Shown here: positions 1-11,152 of the stretch, piece after piece
Numbering within the stretch: the stretch's first letter is position 1
Layout of the letters: each line of letters starts with the position of its first letter
Assembly (NCBI GenBank): GCA_037974665.1
Contig: CM075781.1
Location: 39,928,235-39,992,234, forward strand
Length of the DNA stretch: 64,000 nt
Direction: 5' to 3'
DNA from: Ehretia macrophylla
Taxonomy: Eukaryota > Streptophyta > Magnoliopsida > Boraginales > Ehretiaceae
The notes under the pieces: generated by a model
Database searches by the model: none
What the model was told of the DNA's origin: nothing
Seen by the model: only the letters and a program-made list of their open reading frames with translations
Made by a program: the position numbers and the translations under genes

Positions 1-414
1 TTTTATTTGAAAAACTTGCAACTCAAGTTAAGTTTACTACGTTATAGATGCAATCAAAATTCCATAATTCAAATTAAAAATGATAAACCTCATTTTTTTG
101 TTGGAGTCCGTAGCCTAGCAGTAGCCAATTGGCTACGGATGAGCTACGGACGTAGAGAAGTCCCCGTAGCCCATCCATAGGTAGGGACTACAGTTGGGCT
201 ATAGACTTTATTAATTTATTTTTTCCTATTTAATTAAAATATTTGTATTTATGATGTAGCAAATTTGTCATGGCTAGCTACGGTGCTTTATTTTTTTAAA
301 ACATTTTTTGAATAATATATAGTCTGTAGCCAATTCGTGGGTATTTGGCATTTTTAAGAAATTTTTTGTCGATTTAGCTAGTCCGTAGCAAATTTGCCAT
401 GGCTAGGCTACAAA

Positions 415-467
<53 letters not shown>

Positions 468-657
468 TTAATTAAAATTATTGTCCGTAGCCAATCGGTA
501 GCAAATTTTTATCGCCATTTCAACGGGGCCTAAGTTGGTTACGGATGGGCTACGAAACTTGTTTCCCATAGCAAATTCGTAGCCTGGCAGTAGCTAATTT
601 ACTACGAAAAAAATCCGTCGCCCTATTCCATCGCCCGAACGCTGTTTTCTAGTAGTG
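1..657. mobile_element. Right end of a non-autonomous CACTA element (copy 1)
   Basis: The segment is packed with short repeats around CCGTAGC and GCTACGG, the kind of subterminal repeat array that CACTA transposase binds. It ends in CTAGTAGTG, which read on the minus strand begins CACTACTAGAAAA, a typical CACTA terminus. The 3 bases after it (TAC, 658-660) would be the target duplication, but the left end is outside the window so this cannot be checked. A (TA)n tract lies at 421-462. The segment is clearly homologous to 27597-28291. It has no coding capacity and would depend on transposase from elsewhere. Confidence 0.75.
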
Positions 658-660
658 TAC

Positions 661-850
661 ATATGACATGTTCATGTTCTTGCATGTAAGGAAATAAAGT
701 GAAGAAAATAGTTTTGTTAGACTTGAGTCTCTAAGAATTCATGCAAACTGGACCCAATTGTCGACTTTATAATCATAAAATTGAAATTGGAGAAGGAGTG
801 ATCGGCTTGTACATGTGTAAAACTCATTGCTTTATTATGGTAAAAACAGA
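661..850. other. Flank between CACTA copy 1 and the Tat element; nothing recognised
   Basis: This 190-base AT-rich stretch separates two element ends. It may continue the older LTR-like DNA found on the far side of the Tat element (20194-21323), but I could not align it. Confidence 0.3.
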
Positions 851-935
851 TGTTAAGGTATGAATCTAATGAGGCTGGATTTTGGAAATAAGCTTGTTTC
901 CAATTTCCGTAAACCTGCAAAACAGAGAACGGAGC

Positions 936-940
936 TGCAG
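936..940. repeat. Left target-site duplication TGCAG of the nested chromovirus
   Basis: TGCAG here is repeated at 10755-10759, directly after the last base of the 3' LTR. The perfect 5-bp match fixes both boundaries of the chromovirus and shows it went into the Tat LTR. Confidence 0.9.
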
Positions 941-1957
941 TGTAAGACCCAGCCCGAGACCACATGTGCATTAGGTCATATCATACATAATTAAATTATT
1001 TTATATGCATTTGACTTCTTTTATATGCTGTTAAATAGATTTATGTATGTTTACCTCGATTTACGTGTATATCATCGTGCAACCGAATATTCTAGGTGTC
1101 GTAAGAAATTAATTAACACTATAGAGCTAAGATTAGTAATTAGATAGTTAGGAATTGACCAAAATGGAAAATTAGTAATACGCAAGCAAGTTGAAGGGCA
1201 CTCCTGTCCTTGGCTAAAATTTACAAAATATCCTAATACTATTTGATCTCACCCTAGTCAAAACACACAAACACACACCATTACACACTCACACCACACG
1301 ACTCAAACACATACACATAATCTGAACACACTACACGATTTTGGCCAAGGAGAAGAGAGAGAGTAGAAGAAGAAGAAATTAAGGAAGAGGAAAATAGAAG
1401 CAAGCCATTTTCAAGCTCTTCAACCATTTTCAATCAATTTTCTTCCATTTCTAACTCTTGCAAAGGTGAGGGATGTTTTCAAAAGTTTTGCTAAAGCCAT
1501 ATGATTCATGGTTATGTGTTCATCTTGTTGTTAAGAATGATTAAGATGTACATGGTTTTATATTGTGTACTTGAGCTTTATTTGATGATTTAGGATTTCA
1601 TGACTTGGTATTGTGTGGTTATGGCTTATGGGTGTTCTAGGATGCTAGATTAATGTTTAAGTGTTGGTGTTACTCTTGAAGTGAAGTTGGTTGAGTGAGG
1701 AGACCATTTAGAAGACAAGTCTTGAGCCTTGAGTGTTGTTGATATTTTGTTGTTGCTAGTTGTGCCCTAATGTGTTTGGTTGGAATTGAATCTATATGTA
1801 AGTTATAGTATGCTTGTGTGATGTTGGAAATATGGTAGAAGGATGAGGAATAGGGTGTGTGTAAAAGAGTTGCAAGGGTGGTGGCAAAAAAAAAATGGGT
1901 TGAATTTATGGTTGAATGTGAATTTGGGGTGAAAATCGTGCCTGTTCGGGGGTGAAC

Positions 1958-2048
1958 CCGGTCGTGTTATCACGACTGGGTAACACGACCGGACAAATTC
2001 CAGTAACATCCAAACGTGATACCCGGTCGTGATCAACACGACTGGACT
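1958..2048. repeat. Inverted-repeat cluster of CCGGTCGTG units in the chromovirus LTR
   Basis: CCGGTCGTGTTA at 1958-1969 and TAACACGACCGG at 1981-1992 form a perfect 12-bp stem with an 11-base loop. A second pair follows at about 2032-2045 (CCGGTCGTG, 5-base spacer, CACGACTGG, one mismatch). In the 3' LTR the second pair is a perfect 9-bp stem while the first has C-to-T changes. The surroundings are AT-rich, so this GC-rich block stands out. Confidence 0.75.
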
Positions 2049-2900
2049 ACCTGTTGTTTAGTTTGACAACTTTGCGCAATAATTTTCCGAAGACTATATC
2101 TTACCCAATTTAACTCCAAATTGAGTTTCGTTTGATTCTAAAACTATCTACTTTACAAAATTTAATTCTATACTAAAATAAGAGTATTTGGAGTATGGGA
2201 AAGTAGGGAAATTAACCGTTTAAGTTAGATTAATGCAAAAGTGATGAAGTTGCTTACTTAGTTAGCTAACATGAACAAGGAACATTGAGGAGATTATTTG
2301 GGCATTGTAAGAACATGTATTTATTGATCTTTCATTACACTTCAAGTTTTTCTTGATGAAGTATTGATTGGCTTTGAACTTGTTAGATATCATTACTTCA
2401 ATATGTTTGCATGACGGAGACAACGTACTTTGTTGTCGTCCAAATATGTTCTTGCTTGATTAGTACCCACTCTCGCTTGGTGTGTTTCCTTGAAGAGTTG
2501 GGACGCATTTTTCCAATTGTTAAATAATACAAGCAGCTTGTAAACCCCACGGTAGAAGTTTCGATTCCTTTGGGCGGCATCGGGCTGTCGGGTATAAGTC
2601 TCGGCTACCATGGTTATGGGTTGCCTCTAGAGTGCCCATTCTTAATTGGCGTGATAAAGATGATTTGACAAGAAAGTTCGAGACTAGCCACCTCCAACAA
2701 CTATTCGTGTATCTATATCCTTTTTATCTGCTCTTTCTTAGTACAACCCTTGGAGAGTAGAATTGGGTACTTGTTTTGTCATTATTATATATATACATAT
2801 GGTATTCAATTATTAGTTGCTCTTATGTGCAAGACATGAGTTATCAAACTGATTTCGAAAAGATAAAACTTTTGTGAAAACCTTCATTTCTTCTCCTCAC

Positions 2901-2924
2901 TGAGCTATATGCAGGATTAGCTCA
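2901..2924 (+). promoter_or_regulatory. Conserved LTR hairpin (chromovirus 5' LTR)
   Basis: TGAGCTA (2901-2907) pairs perfectly with TAGCTCA (2918-2924) around a 10-base loop. A pyrimidine-rich stretch and AGGTGAG follow about 20 bases later. The same arrangement occurs at 10265-10288 and, with different stem sequences, in the solo LTR and in the LARD LTR. The role is unknown; RNA processing or 3'-end formation are possibilities. Confidence 0.6.
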
Positions 2925-3230
2925 CCCCTCTTTCTAGTACTTATAGGTGAGATCGAGGCCGAGCCAACTGTATAGGTTGAGGGCGATGAGGCTTTATGTG
3001 ATGAGACTGACTTCTATTTTTGTTGATCTTCATGCTTGTGTTGAAGACATAGATTGTTAATAGAAACCGATGATGTACTTTTGAACAACCCTATATTATG
3101 TAATATTCTTGTGGATTATTAACTATATAGTAAGATTGTTTACCATTCTTTTGAGGCCTAGATGTCTGTATTTGGCCATGTATGAGGTACAAGTAGGGAA
3201 GCTAGGTCTTGTAATTATGAAACAAGTTGT

Positions 3231-3635
3231 TGTGGCCTCTTAATGCCAAATGCCATGAGCATTCTTTTGAAGTTACTCGTGGAAATTAATGAAGGTTTAG
3301 GTTGTTAAATAATGATCTTACAGGTATTAAACTGGTCGACTCGTCGCCCCGACCTTAACCTCCACGGGTCTTGGTCCTGGGGCGTGACACCTATTTAAGT
3401 GGTATTAGAGCTAGCTTTAGTTAGCATTAAGCTAGGGCCTCTTAATGCCAAATGCCATGAGCATTCTTTTGAAGTTACTCGTGGAAGTTAATGAATGTTT
3501 AGGTTGTTAAATAATGATCTTACATGTATTAAGTTGGTTAATACGTCGTGCTCCAACCTTAACCTCCACGGGTCTTGGTCCCGGGGCGTGACACCTATTT
3601 AAGTGGTATTAGAGCTAGCTTTAGTTAGCATTGAG
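3231..3635 (+). repeat. Tandem duplication of LTR end plus primer-binding site
   Basis: About 202 bases covering the last part of the LTR, GGGGCGTGACA and the primer site occur twice in a row (GGCCTCTTAATGCC starts at 3234 and again at 3436). The first primer site, TGGTATTAGAGC, is at 3400-3411 and the second at 3604-3615. Both resemble the tRNA-iMet complement TGGTATCAGAGC with one substitution. The first LTR end (3389) agrees with the length of the 3' LTR. Confidence 0.8.
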
Positions 3636-3904
3636 CTAGCTTTAGTTAGCGTAGTCCGAGTTTTGAATAGTGGTCCCTGGGGAAGAGTCTTTACCTGAAT
3701 AAAGTCTTAGGTGATTTTTATATGTACTTATGTGTAACCATATGTACTTAACGTGTTATAATTGTTTCTTGTTTATGTTTAACTTACATGTTAGATATAG
3801 TTCTATTACGTGCATATTAGGAGTGTTATAAGTGTATGTGTTCATGACTCACATAATTCATGCATAACCTATAACCGTGACTGGTATCTGTTCTATATCT
3901 ATAG

Positions 3905-4990
3905 ATGGCAGGTCATAACACTCGTAGCAACACTGGATCCCAAGAGCGCAGGAATGCGAATCAAGCTAATCTCGGGATGGCGATGTTCAATTTGATGGCG
4001 ATTGCTGTAGATAGAATGAGTCGAGTTATGGAACAACAAGCAGCAACGGCTGCAGCAACGGCTGCAGCAACGGCAAATAATAATAATAACAATAACAACA
4101 ATCATGGTGCTGGTAGCAGTGATGCAAACGAATGTAATAGGGGGGGTGATAACCTCAAGGATTTCTTGTTCTACAGCCCTCCGAAGATCAGGGGCCAACC
4201 AAATAGTGAAGAAGCAAAATACTGGTTGTCTCAGATAGAGAAGATTTATACTGCACAGAACTATGCAGAGGAGAAAAAAGTCTCCTATGTAGTCTTTCAG
4301 TTGGAAGGTGATGCGGAGACATGGTGGGATATAGTAAGAGATCAATGGGAGACTCAGCACACTCCATTTATATGGAGGAACTTTGTTAGAGCATTCAAGA
4401 GTAAATACATATATAAGGTTTCTCGGGACAGGAAGATGAATAAGTTTATGTACTTAAAGCAAGGAAGCATGACGATGGCGGAGTATGGGACAAAATTTGA
4501 TAGACTCTCCCAATATGCACCGCAAATGGTCCAGACCCCGGCCACCAAGATATAGAAGTTTAAACAAGGGCTGAGACTCGAGATTTAGGATGGGCTGGCA
4601 GTAGCAGAGTTCGACACTTATAATGCTATCTTTGAGGCTGCATCGAGGGTTGAAGAGATGAAGTTAGTAGTGAAAGTCGGTCTATCTCAGCAGAACAAGA
4701 GGCCCTTCCAGGCTCAGGGTTAGTCTAGAGCATTCCAGACCTAAAAGCCCCAGGATCAGGGCAGACTAGCAGTTATTAGGCCTCAACCTAACGTCCCAAC
4801 CACTCAGGTAGTTCGTGGAGCGCCGGGAGGTGCAACTACAGCCCAAATTGTTGTGTGCAAATATTGTAACAAGAAATGGCACTCTAAAGCCCAATGTTGG
4901 AGGAAAAGTGGCAAGTGTATAAGGTGTGGAAGTGATCAACATCTCGTTAAAGATTGCCCAAAGTGGCAGAGTAATGATGCTCTAGTTCAG
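3905..4990 (+). pseudogene. gag: Chromovirus gag (capsid and nucleocapsid), broken
   Basis: Gag would package element RNA into virus-like particles. The frame opens at ATG 3905, about 290 bases after the second primer site. An Ala- and Asn-rich N-terminal part (AAT/AAC microsatellite at 4076-4100) is followed by a Retrotrans_gag domain recognised by WLSQIEKIYTAQNY, LEGDAETWWD and the downstream MAEYGTKFDRLSQYAP. Stops at 4553, 4586 and about 4721 interrupt it. The frame then reads into two CCHC-type zinc knuckles at about 4856-4958: CKYCNKKWHSKAQC and CIRCGSDQHLVKDC. Same frame throughout, so this is one decayed gag. Confidence 0.9.
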
Positions 4991-4999
4991 CCTGTAAGG

Positions 5000-5350
5000 A
5001 ATGCTCCGGCACAGAGGGTTCAAGCCCGAGCTTATGCCATGGATCAAGAAGTAATTCTAGATGATGCCGCTATTGTTGAAGGTACCTTCTTGATTCACAA
5101 TCAATTGGTTAAGGTTCTTTTTGATACTGGAGCTATGTATTCATTCATAACTCCCAAATATGCATATCGTACTAAGTTTCCGGTTGAGAACTTACCATAT
5201 CATGTAGAAGTTAGCACACCAATGGGCCCCAAATATGTCACTAGACTGGCGTATAAAGCATGTAAGATACAGGTTAGGAATCAGGAATTTTTGGTCGATC
5301 TCATAGTGCTTATCTTCCGAGACTATGAGGTTATTTTAGGGATGGACTAA
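5000..5350 (+). pseudogene. Chromovirus aspartic protease region
   Basis: This continues the gag frame. The motif VLFDTGAMYSFI (about 5111-5146) is the retropepsin active site; D-T-G is present where plant chromoviruses usually have D-S-G. The flap region and the end motif VILGMD follow, and then a stop (TAA, 5348-5350) replaces the usual Trp of GMDWL. The protease would cut the Gag-Pol polyprotein. The active-site triad is intact but translation could not continue into RT. Confidence 0.85.
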
Positions 5351-6255
5351 CTATCACGACATCATGCACGATTAGATTGTCAAACCAAGGTTATTGACTT
5401 CTGAGTACCGGGACAACCTGTACTTAAGGTGAGAGGAGAACGTGACTTATCGGGAAATACTGTGAAATCCTCAGTCAAGGCTGTGAAATACATGAGAAAA
5501 GGTTGCAAGTGATATTTGGGTTACTTAATCAGTAAGCCAACGGATCAAGTTAAGTTAGCGGAAGTGTTGGTGGTTAAAAAGTTTGCTGATGTATTTCCAA
5601 AAGAATTGTCGGGATTACTGCCTAAAAGAGAGATTGAGTTTGCGATTGAGACACTACCAGGTACACAGCCAATCTCTAAGGCTCCTTACCGCTTGGCTCC
5701 ACTGAATTGCAAGAGTTGAAGGTTCAGTTACAAGGCTTGTTGGAAAAAGGCTTCATACAACCTAGTTCATCTCTATGGGATGCCCCGGTATTGTTTGTGA
5801 AGAAGAAGGATGGAACGTTGAGGCTTTGTATTGATTATAGGGGGTTGAATCAAGTGACAATAAAAAACAAGTACCATTTGCCATTGATTGATGAATTGTT
5901 CGATCAACTTCAAGGAGCTAAGGTTTATTCGAAATTTGACTTGTGGCAAGGATATTATCAACTCCGTATCAAGCAGGAGGATATGCCTAAGTCAGCTTTC
6001 AGAATGAGGAACGGGCATTATGAGTTTGTTATAATGTCATTTGGATTAACAAATACTCATGCCGCTTTTATGGACTTGATGCACAGGGTGTTTCAACCGT
6101 ATTTGGACCAGTTCATGGTGATTTTTATAGATGATATCTTGGTGTATTCAAAGACCAATGAGGAACATGGGAGACATTTGCGTTTGGTGTTGCAGAAGTT
6201 GAAGGAGCACCAACTGTTTACCAAGTTCAGCAAATATGAGTTTTGGCTCAAATAA
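5351..6255 (+). pseudogene. Chromovirus reverse transcriptase
   Basis: Reading resumes after the protease stop. KFADVFPKELSGLLPKREIE marks the start of RT (about 5578). The frame changes at about 5700-5715. The polymerase core follows: [19 protein letters not shown], then [12 protein letters not shown], then the catalytic motif [12 protein letters not shown] (about 6118-6153) with both aspartates present. The domain ends at a stop (6253) replacing a residue before AFLGHVIS. The enzyme would make cDNA from element RNA. The catalytic motif is intact but the frame is not. Confidence 0.93.
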
Positions 6256-6972
6256 GTAGCCTTCTAGGGTCATGTGATATCCCAAGAAGGGATTGTTGTG
6301 GATCCTTCGAAGATTGATGTTGTGCAGTCGTGGAAGAAACTGAAGAATGTCACTGAGGTACGTAGTTTTCTTGGTTTGGCAGGATACTACAGGAGATTTG
6401 TAAAGGATTTTTCTAAGCTAGCGGGACCACTCACAAAGCTCACACAAAAGAATGTCAGATTCATGTGGGATAATAAATGTGAAAACAGTTTTCAGGAGTT
6501 GAAGAAGAGATTGACAACTGCTCCTGTATTGGCATTGCCCGAAGGAAGTCAAGGATTTGTTATTTATAGTGATGATTCAAAGGAAGGACTGTGGTGTGTA
6601 TTGATGCAAAACAATCAAGTCATCACTTATGCATCCCAGAAGTTAAAACCTTATGGGGTGAATTATCCTACTCATGACTTGGAGCTTGCAACTATTGTGT
6701 TTGCACTGGAGAAATGGAGACATTATTTGTGGGGAAGTAAGTTCAAGATATTCACCGATCATAAGAGTTTGAGATATCTCTTTTCTCAAAAGGAGTTGAA
6801 CATGAGGCAGAGAAGATGCATGGATCTCTTGGATGATTACAATTGCACTATAAATTATGTGCCCGATAAGGCAAACGTAGTGGCAGATGCATTGAGCTGG
6901 AAGACAAGTTTGGCAAGGTTGGAGATTAAGGAACCTACCTTGTTGTCTCAGATTCGAGAGTTTCAACAGTAA
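6256..6972 (+). pseudogene. Chromovirus RNase H domain
   Basis: Same frame as RT. After [10 protein letters not shown] and [16 protein letters not shown], the RNase H starts at about 6556: [15 protein letters not shown], where families usually have a D-A-S motif, so Ala is replaced by Asp. Further motifs are [31 protein letters not shown] and NVVADALS. A stop at 6970 ends the segment. The domain degrades the RNA strand of the RNA-DNA hybrid. Confidence 0.9.
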
Positions 6973-8004
6973 GACCCTCAGCTTCAAAAGATAAAAGATG
7001 GTAATCCGGATTTCAAGTTACATGAAGATGGGTTGTGGAAGTTCCGGAACCAGATTTGTGTACCAAATGATCCAGAGTTAAAAAAGAAGGTACTCGAAGA
7101 AGCTCATCACTCGAGGTATACCATTCACCCGGGAGGTACGAAGATGTATCGAAACCCGAAACAACACTATTGGTAGAATAACATGAAGCGGGATATTGCG
7201 GGGCTTGTATCTCGATGCCTAACATGTCAACGGGTGAAGGCAGAACATCAAAGACCTGCAGGGCTCTTACAACCTTTGGAGATTCCGCAATGGAAATGGG
7301 AGCATGTGACCACAGACTTTGTTATGGAATTGCCAAGATCTCCTTAGGGAAATGATGCAGTTTGGGTCATTGTGGATAAATTAACGAAGGCCGCCCACTT
7401 CACTGCAATGAACAAGACATACAGTGTAAATAAATTAGCCGAATTGTATGTGGCTAACATTGTGAAGTTACATGGAGTACCAACTAGCATTGTGTCTAAC
7501 AGAGATCCAAAATTTACATCCCAGTTCTGGCAAAAATTGCAGGAAACCTTAGGGACAAAGTTGAAGCCCAGTACAACATATCACCCACAGACTGATGGGC
7601 AATCAGAAATGACCATCCAAATTTTGGATGACATGTTAAGGGCATGTATATTGGATTTTGGAGGTACGTGGGAGAATCATTTGTCTTTGGCAGAATTTTC
7701 TTATAATGACAGCTATCAGGCAACAATTGGCATGGCACCATACAAAGCTTTATATGGTAGGAAGTGTAGATCACCTTTGTATTGGGATGAGGCCGGTGAG
7801 ATGAAGACAATTGATCCTACTGTGTTACCAGAGTTAATAGAGAAGATTGAGAAGATGCAAGTGATTAGGAAAAGAATACTCATAGCCCAAAGTAGACAAA
7901 AGAGTTATGCCGATAAGAGAATGCAAGACTTAGAGTTTGCAATTGGTGATAGGGTGTTCCTGAAGTTGTCACCCCGGAGAGGATTGACCAGACATGGAAA
8001 ATGA
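6973..8004 (+). pseudogene. Chromovirus integrase
   Basis: The HHCC zinc-binding part lies at about 7100-7240 (HHSRYTIHPGGTKM and later [10 protein letters not shown]), interrupted by a stop at 7174. Another stop lies at 7345 just before the catalytic core. The core shows [13 protein letters not shown] (first Asp), [12 protein letters not shown] (second Asp) and [14 protein letters not shown] (catalytic Glu), so D, D and E are all recognisable. A stop at 8002 falls before the C-terminal part. The enzyme inserts cDNA into the host genome. Confidence 0.92.
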
Positions 8005-8043
8005 GGGAAGTTAAGTCCGAGGTACATTAGGCCATTTGCAATT

Positions 8044-8328
8044 GTGGAAAGAGTGGGCAATTTAGCATACCGGTTAGAGCTAGCACCAAATCTCTCCGAC
8101 ATTCATGATGTAATCCATGTTTCGATGTTGAGGAAGTACCATTCTGACCTCTCGCACATTTTAGAACCGGAACCGTTGGAACTTCGAGAGAATTTATCAT
8201 ATGAAGAGAAACCCGTGCGGATTCTAGATGAGCAGGACCGCGAGTTGTGCAACAAGAGTATTCTAATGGTGAAGGTACTTTGGAATAACCATGGAGTTGA
8301 GGATGCAACTTGGGAAAGGCGTTATTAG
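8044..8328 (+). pseudogene. Integrase C-terminus and chromodomain-like tail
   Basis: Same frame as integrase. VGNLAYRLELAP and HDVIHVSMLRKYHSDLSHIL are the usual integrase C-terminal motifs of plant chromoviruses. The tail, VRILDEQDRELCNKS then VKVLWNNHGVEDATWERRY, has the chromodomain-like fold signature of Tekay/Del elements, thought to steer integration to chromatin. Translation ends with TAG at 8326-8328, 64 bases before the 3' LTR. Confidence 0.85.
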
Positions 8329-8379
8329 ATGGAACAACAATAATCGTTCTTGTTTGCGAGGTAATCAGGCAATTCTTTT

Positions 8380-8392
8380 AAGGAGAGGAGGT
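8380..8392 (+). other. Polypurine tract of the chromovirus
   Basis: AAGGAGAGGAGG lies immediately upstream of the 3' LTR start (TGTAAGAC at 8393). Such a tract primes plus-strand DNA synthesis. Confidence 0.8.
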
Positions 8393-10754
8393 TGTAAGAC
8401 CTAGCTCGAGACCACATGTGCATTAGGTCATATCATACATAATTAAATCATTTTATATGCATTTGACTTGTTTTATATACTGCTAAATACGTTTATGTAT
8501 GTTTACCTCGATTTACATGTATATCATCGTTTAACGTACAACCGAATATTCTAGGTGCCGTAGAAATTAATTAACACTAAAGAGCTAAGATTAGTAACTA
8601 GATAGTTAGGAATTGACCAAAATGGCAAACTAATAGTACGCAAGCAAGTTGAAGGGCACTCATGTCCTTGGCTAAAATTTACAAAATATCCTAACACTAT
8701 TTGCTCTCACCCAAGTCAAAACACACAAACACACACCATTATACACTCACACCATATGACTCAAACATACACACACATAATCTGAACACACACATACACA
8801 CACTACACGATTTTGGCCAAGGAGTAGGGAGAAAGGAGAAGAAGAAGAATAAGAAGAAATGAAGGAAGATGAAAGTAGAAGCAAGCCATTTGCGAGCTCT
8901 TCAACCATTTTCAATCAATTTTCTTCCATTTCTAACTCTTGCAAAGGTGATAGATGTTTTCAAAAGCTTTGCTAAAGCCATATGATTCAGGGTTATGTGT
9001 TCATCTTGTTGTTGAGAATGATTAAGATGTACATAGTTTTACATTGTGCACTTGAGCTTTATTTGATGATTTAGGATTTCTTGACTTGGTATTGTGTGGT
9101 TATGGCTTATGGGTGTTCTAGGATGCTAGATTAATGTGTTTGGTTGGAATTGAATCTATATGTAAATTATAGTATGCTTGTGTGATGTTGGAAATATGGT
9201 AGAAGGATGAGGAATAAGGTGTGTGCAAAGGAGTTGCAAGGGTGGTGGCAAAAAAAAATGGGTTGAATTTGTGGTTGAAGGTGAATTTGGGGTGAAAATC
9301 GTGCCTGTCTGGGGGTAAACCTGGTCATGTTATCACGACCGGGTAACACGACCAGACAAATTCCAGTAATATCCGAACGTGATACCCGGTCGTGATCAAC
9401 ACGACCGGACTACCCGTTGTTCAGTTTGACAACTTTGTGCAATAATTTTCTGAAGACCATATCTCACTCAATTTAACTCCGAATTGAGTTTTATTTGATT
9501 CTAAAACTATCTACTTTCGATAAACTTTAATTCTATACCAAAATAAGAGTATTTGGAATATGAAAAGGTAGGGAAATTAACCGTTTAAGTTATGTTAATG
9601 CAAAAGTGTTGAAGTTGCTTACTTAGTTAGCTAACATGAACAAGGAACATTGAGGAGATTATTTGGGCATTGTAAGAATATGTATTTGCTAATCTTGCAT
9701 TGCACTTCAAGTTTTGCTTGATGAAGTATTGATTGGCTTTGAACTTTTTGGATGTCATTACTTCAATATGTTTGCATGACGGAGACAACCTACTTTGTTG
9801 TCGTCCAAATATGTTCTTGTTTGATTAGTACCCACTCTCGCTTGGTATGTTTCCTTGGAGAGTTGGGACGCATTTGTCCAATTGTTAAATAATACAAGAA
9901 ATTTGTAAACCCCACAGTAGAAGTTCTGATTCCCCTGGGGGGTATCGGGCCGTCAGGTATAAGTCTCAGCTACCATGGTTATGGGTTGCCTCCGGAGTGC
10001 CCATTCTTAATTGGTGTGATGAAGATAATTTGACAAGAAAGTTCGAGACTAGCCACCTCCAACAACTGTTCGTGCATCTATATCCTTTTTATCTGCTCTC
10101 GCTTGGCACAACCCTTTGAAAGTAGAATTGAGTACTTGTTTTGTTGTCATTATTATATATATATGGTATTCAATTATTAGTTGTTCTTATATGCACGACA
10201 TGAGTTATCAAACTGATTTTGAAAGGATAAAACCTTTGTGAAAACCTTCATTTTTCATCCTCACTGAGCTATATGCAGGATTAGCTCACCCCTCTTTCTA
10301 ATACTTACAGGTGAGACCGAGGCCGAGCCAACTATACAGGTTGAGGGCGATAAGGCTTTATGTGATGAGACTGACTTTGTTTTTGTTGATCTTTATGCTT
10401 GTGTTGAAGACATAGATTGTTAATAGAAGCCGATGATGTACTTTTGAACAACCCTATATTATGTAATATTCTTTTGGATTATTAACTACATACTAAGCTT
10501 GATTACCATTCTTTTGAGGCCTAGATGTCTATATTTAGCCATGTATGAGGTACAAGTAGGGAAACTAGGTCTCGTAGTTATGAAACAAGTTGTTGTGGCC
10601 TCTTAATGCCAAATGCCATGAGCATTATTTTGAAGTTATTTGTCGAAGTTAATGAATGTTTAGGTTGTTAAATAATGATCTTACAAGTATTAAGCTGGTT
10701 GACACGTCACGCTCTGACTTTAACCTCCACGGGTCTTGGTCTCGGGGCGTGACA
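8393..10754 (+). repeat. 3' LTR of the chromovirus (2362 bp)
   Basis: It is homologous to 941-3389 over its length and ends GGGGCGTGACA. Compared with the 5' copy it lacks about 118 bp after GCTAGATTAATGT (near 9139). The conserved hairpin is kept at 10265-10288. TGCAG at 10755-10759 is the right target duplication. Confidence 0.92.
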
Positions 10755-11152
10755 TGCAGGGGGTGGTCCTGCGTTAGTACTCCGATACTTAAGTATGTTG
10801 GGTGCTTGAAGAGGAAGACTGTAGATAATTCTTGACAAATAGAAAATTAGTTACCTTCCTTGAAGAATGTTGGGTGCAAATTATACTTCTGGATGAGAGA
10901 GAAACCGACATGCTCTGATATCTGCAGACTTTGTCGGGTGAATTTGGAAAAGATTTATGGGACGTCATCGGGAGGTCCATTTTGGGATGTCATCGGGAGG
11001 TCCGATTTGGGATGTCAGCGAGAGGTAGGTGAGGTGCAGAGGTTAGGTCAGTTGTCGAGGACCTTCTTACTTTGTGCGGTAAAAATGATGCCTCAGGGGC
11101 ACGAGAGTCCTTTTGTCGAGGTTGGCCCTTTTGCCCTTATCAACTACCCCTT

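Larger units (their letters stand above)
941..3389 (+). repeat. 5' LTR of the chromovirus (2449 bp)
   Basis: The LTR runs from TGTAAGACCC to GGGGCGTGACA and matches 8393-10754. It contains a CA-rich then GA-rich tract (1260-1390), a cluster of CCGGTCGTG inverted repeats (1958-2048), a conserved TACTTTGTTGTCGTCC block (2426-2441), a GGGCGGCATCGGGC block (2572-2585) and a 7-bp hairpin (2901-2924). It is longer than the 3' LTR mainly because the 3' copy has lost about 118 bp near 9140. Confidence 0.9.
941..10754 (+). mobile_element. Tekay/Del-like chromovirus (Ty3/gypsy), full-length but inactivated
   Basis: A 9.8-kb element with LTRs at 941-3389 and 8393-10754, both starting TGTAAGACC and ending GGGGCGTGACA, perfect TGCAG target duplications, a tRNA-Met-type primer site, a purine tract before the 3' LTR, and gag, protease, RT, RNase H, integrase and chromodomain in order. 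It is one polyprotein in frame 2 up to about 5700, then frame 1, so there is a single net frameshift. At least ten in-frame stops interrupt it (for example 4553, 4586, 5348, 6253, 6970, 7174, 7345 and 8002). LTR differences are mostly C-to-T type substitutions plus two larger rearrangements described under findings. It postdates the Tat element it interrupts. Confidence 0.93.
851..11142 (-). repeat. 3' LTR of the Tat element, interrupted at base 90
   Basis: Bases 851-940 and 10760-11142 together match 19717-20193 along their length. Shared landmarks include TTAAGGTATGAATCT at the left edge, paired ATCGGGAGGTCC repeats in the middle, and GCCCTTATCA at the right edge. The chromovirus at 941-10754 was inserted later. 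The polypurine tract of the Tat element, read on the minus strand as AAGGGGTAGT, lies just inside the right edge (about 11143-11152). Confidence 0.85.

Noticed and set aside
3899-4360. Open frame of 153 codons on the minus strand opposite gag
   Set aside because: It lies entirely opposite the gag frame and its Ile/Cys-rich translation comes from the reverse of Asn/Ala codon repeats. No family features are seen.
6643-6987. Open frame of 114 codons on the minus strand
   Set aside because: It is opposite the RNase H domain, whose conserved motifs are on the plus strand.
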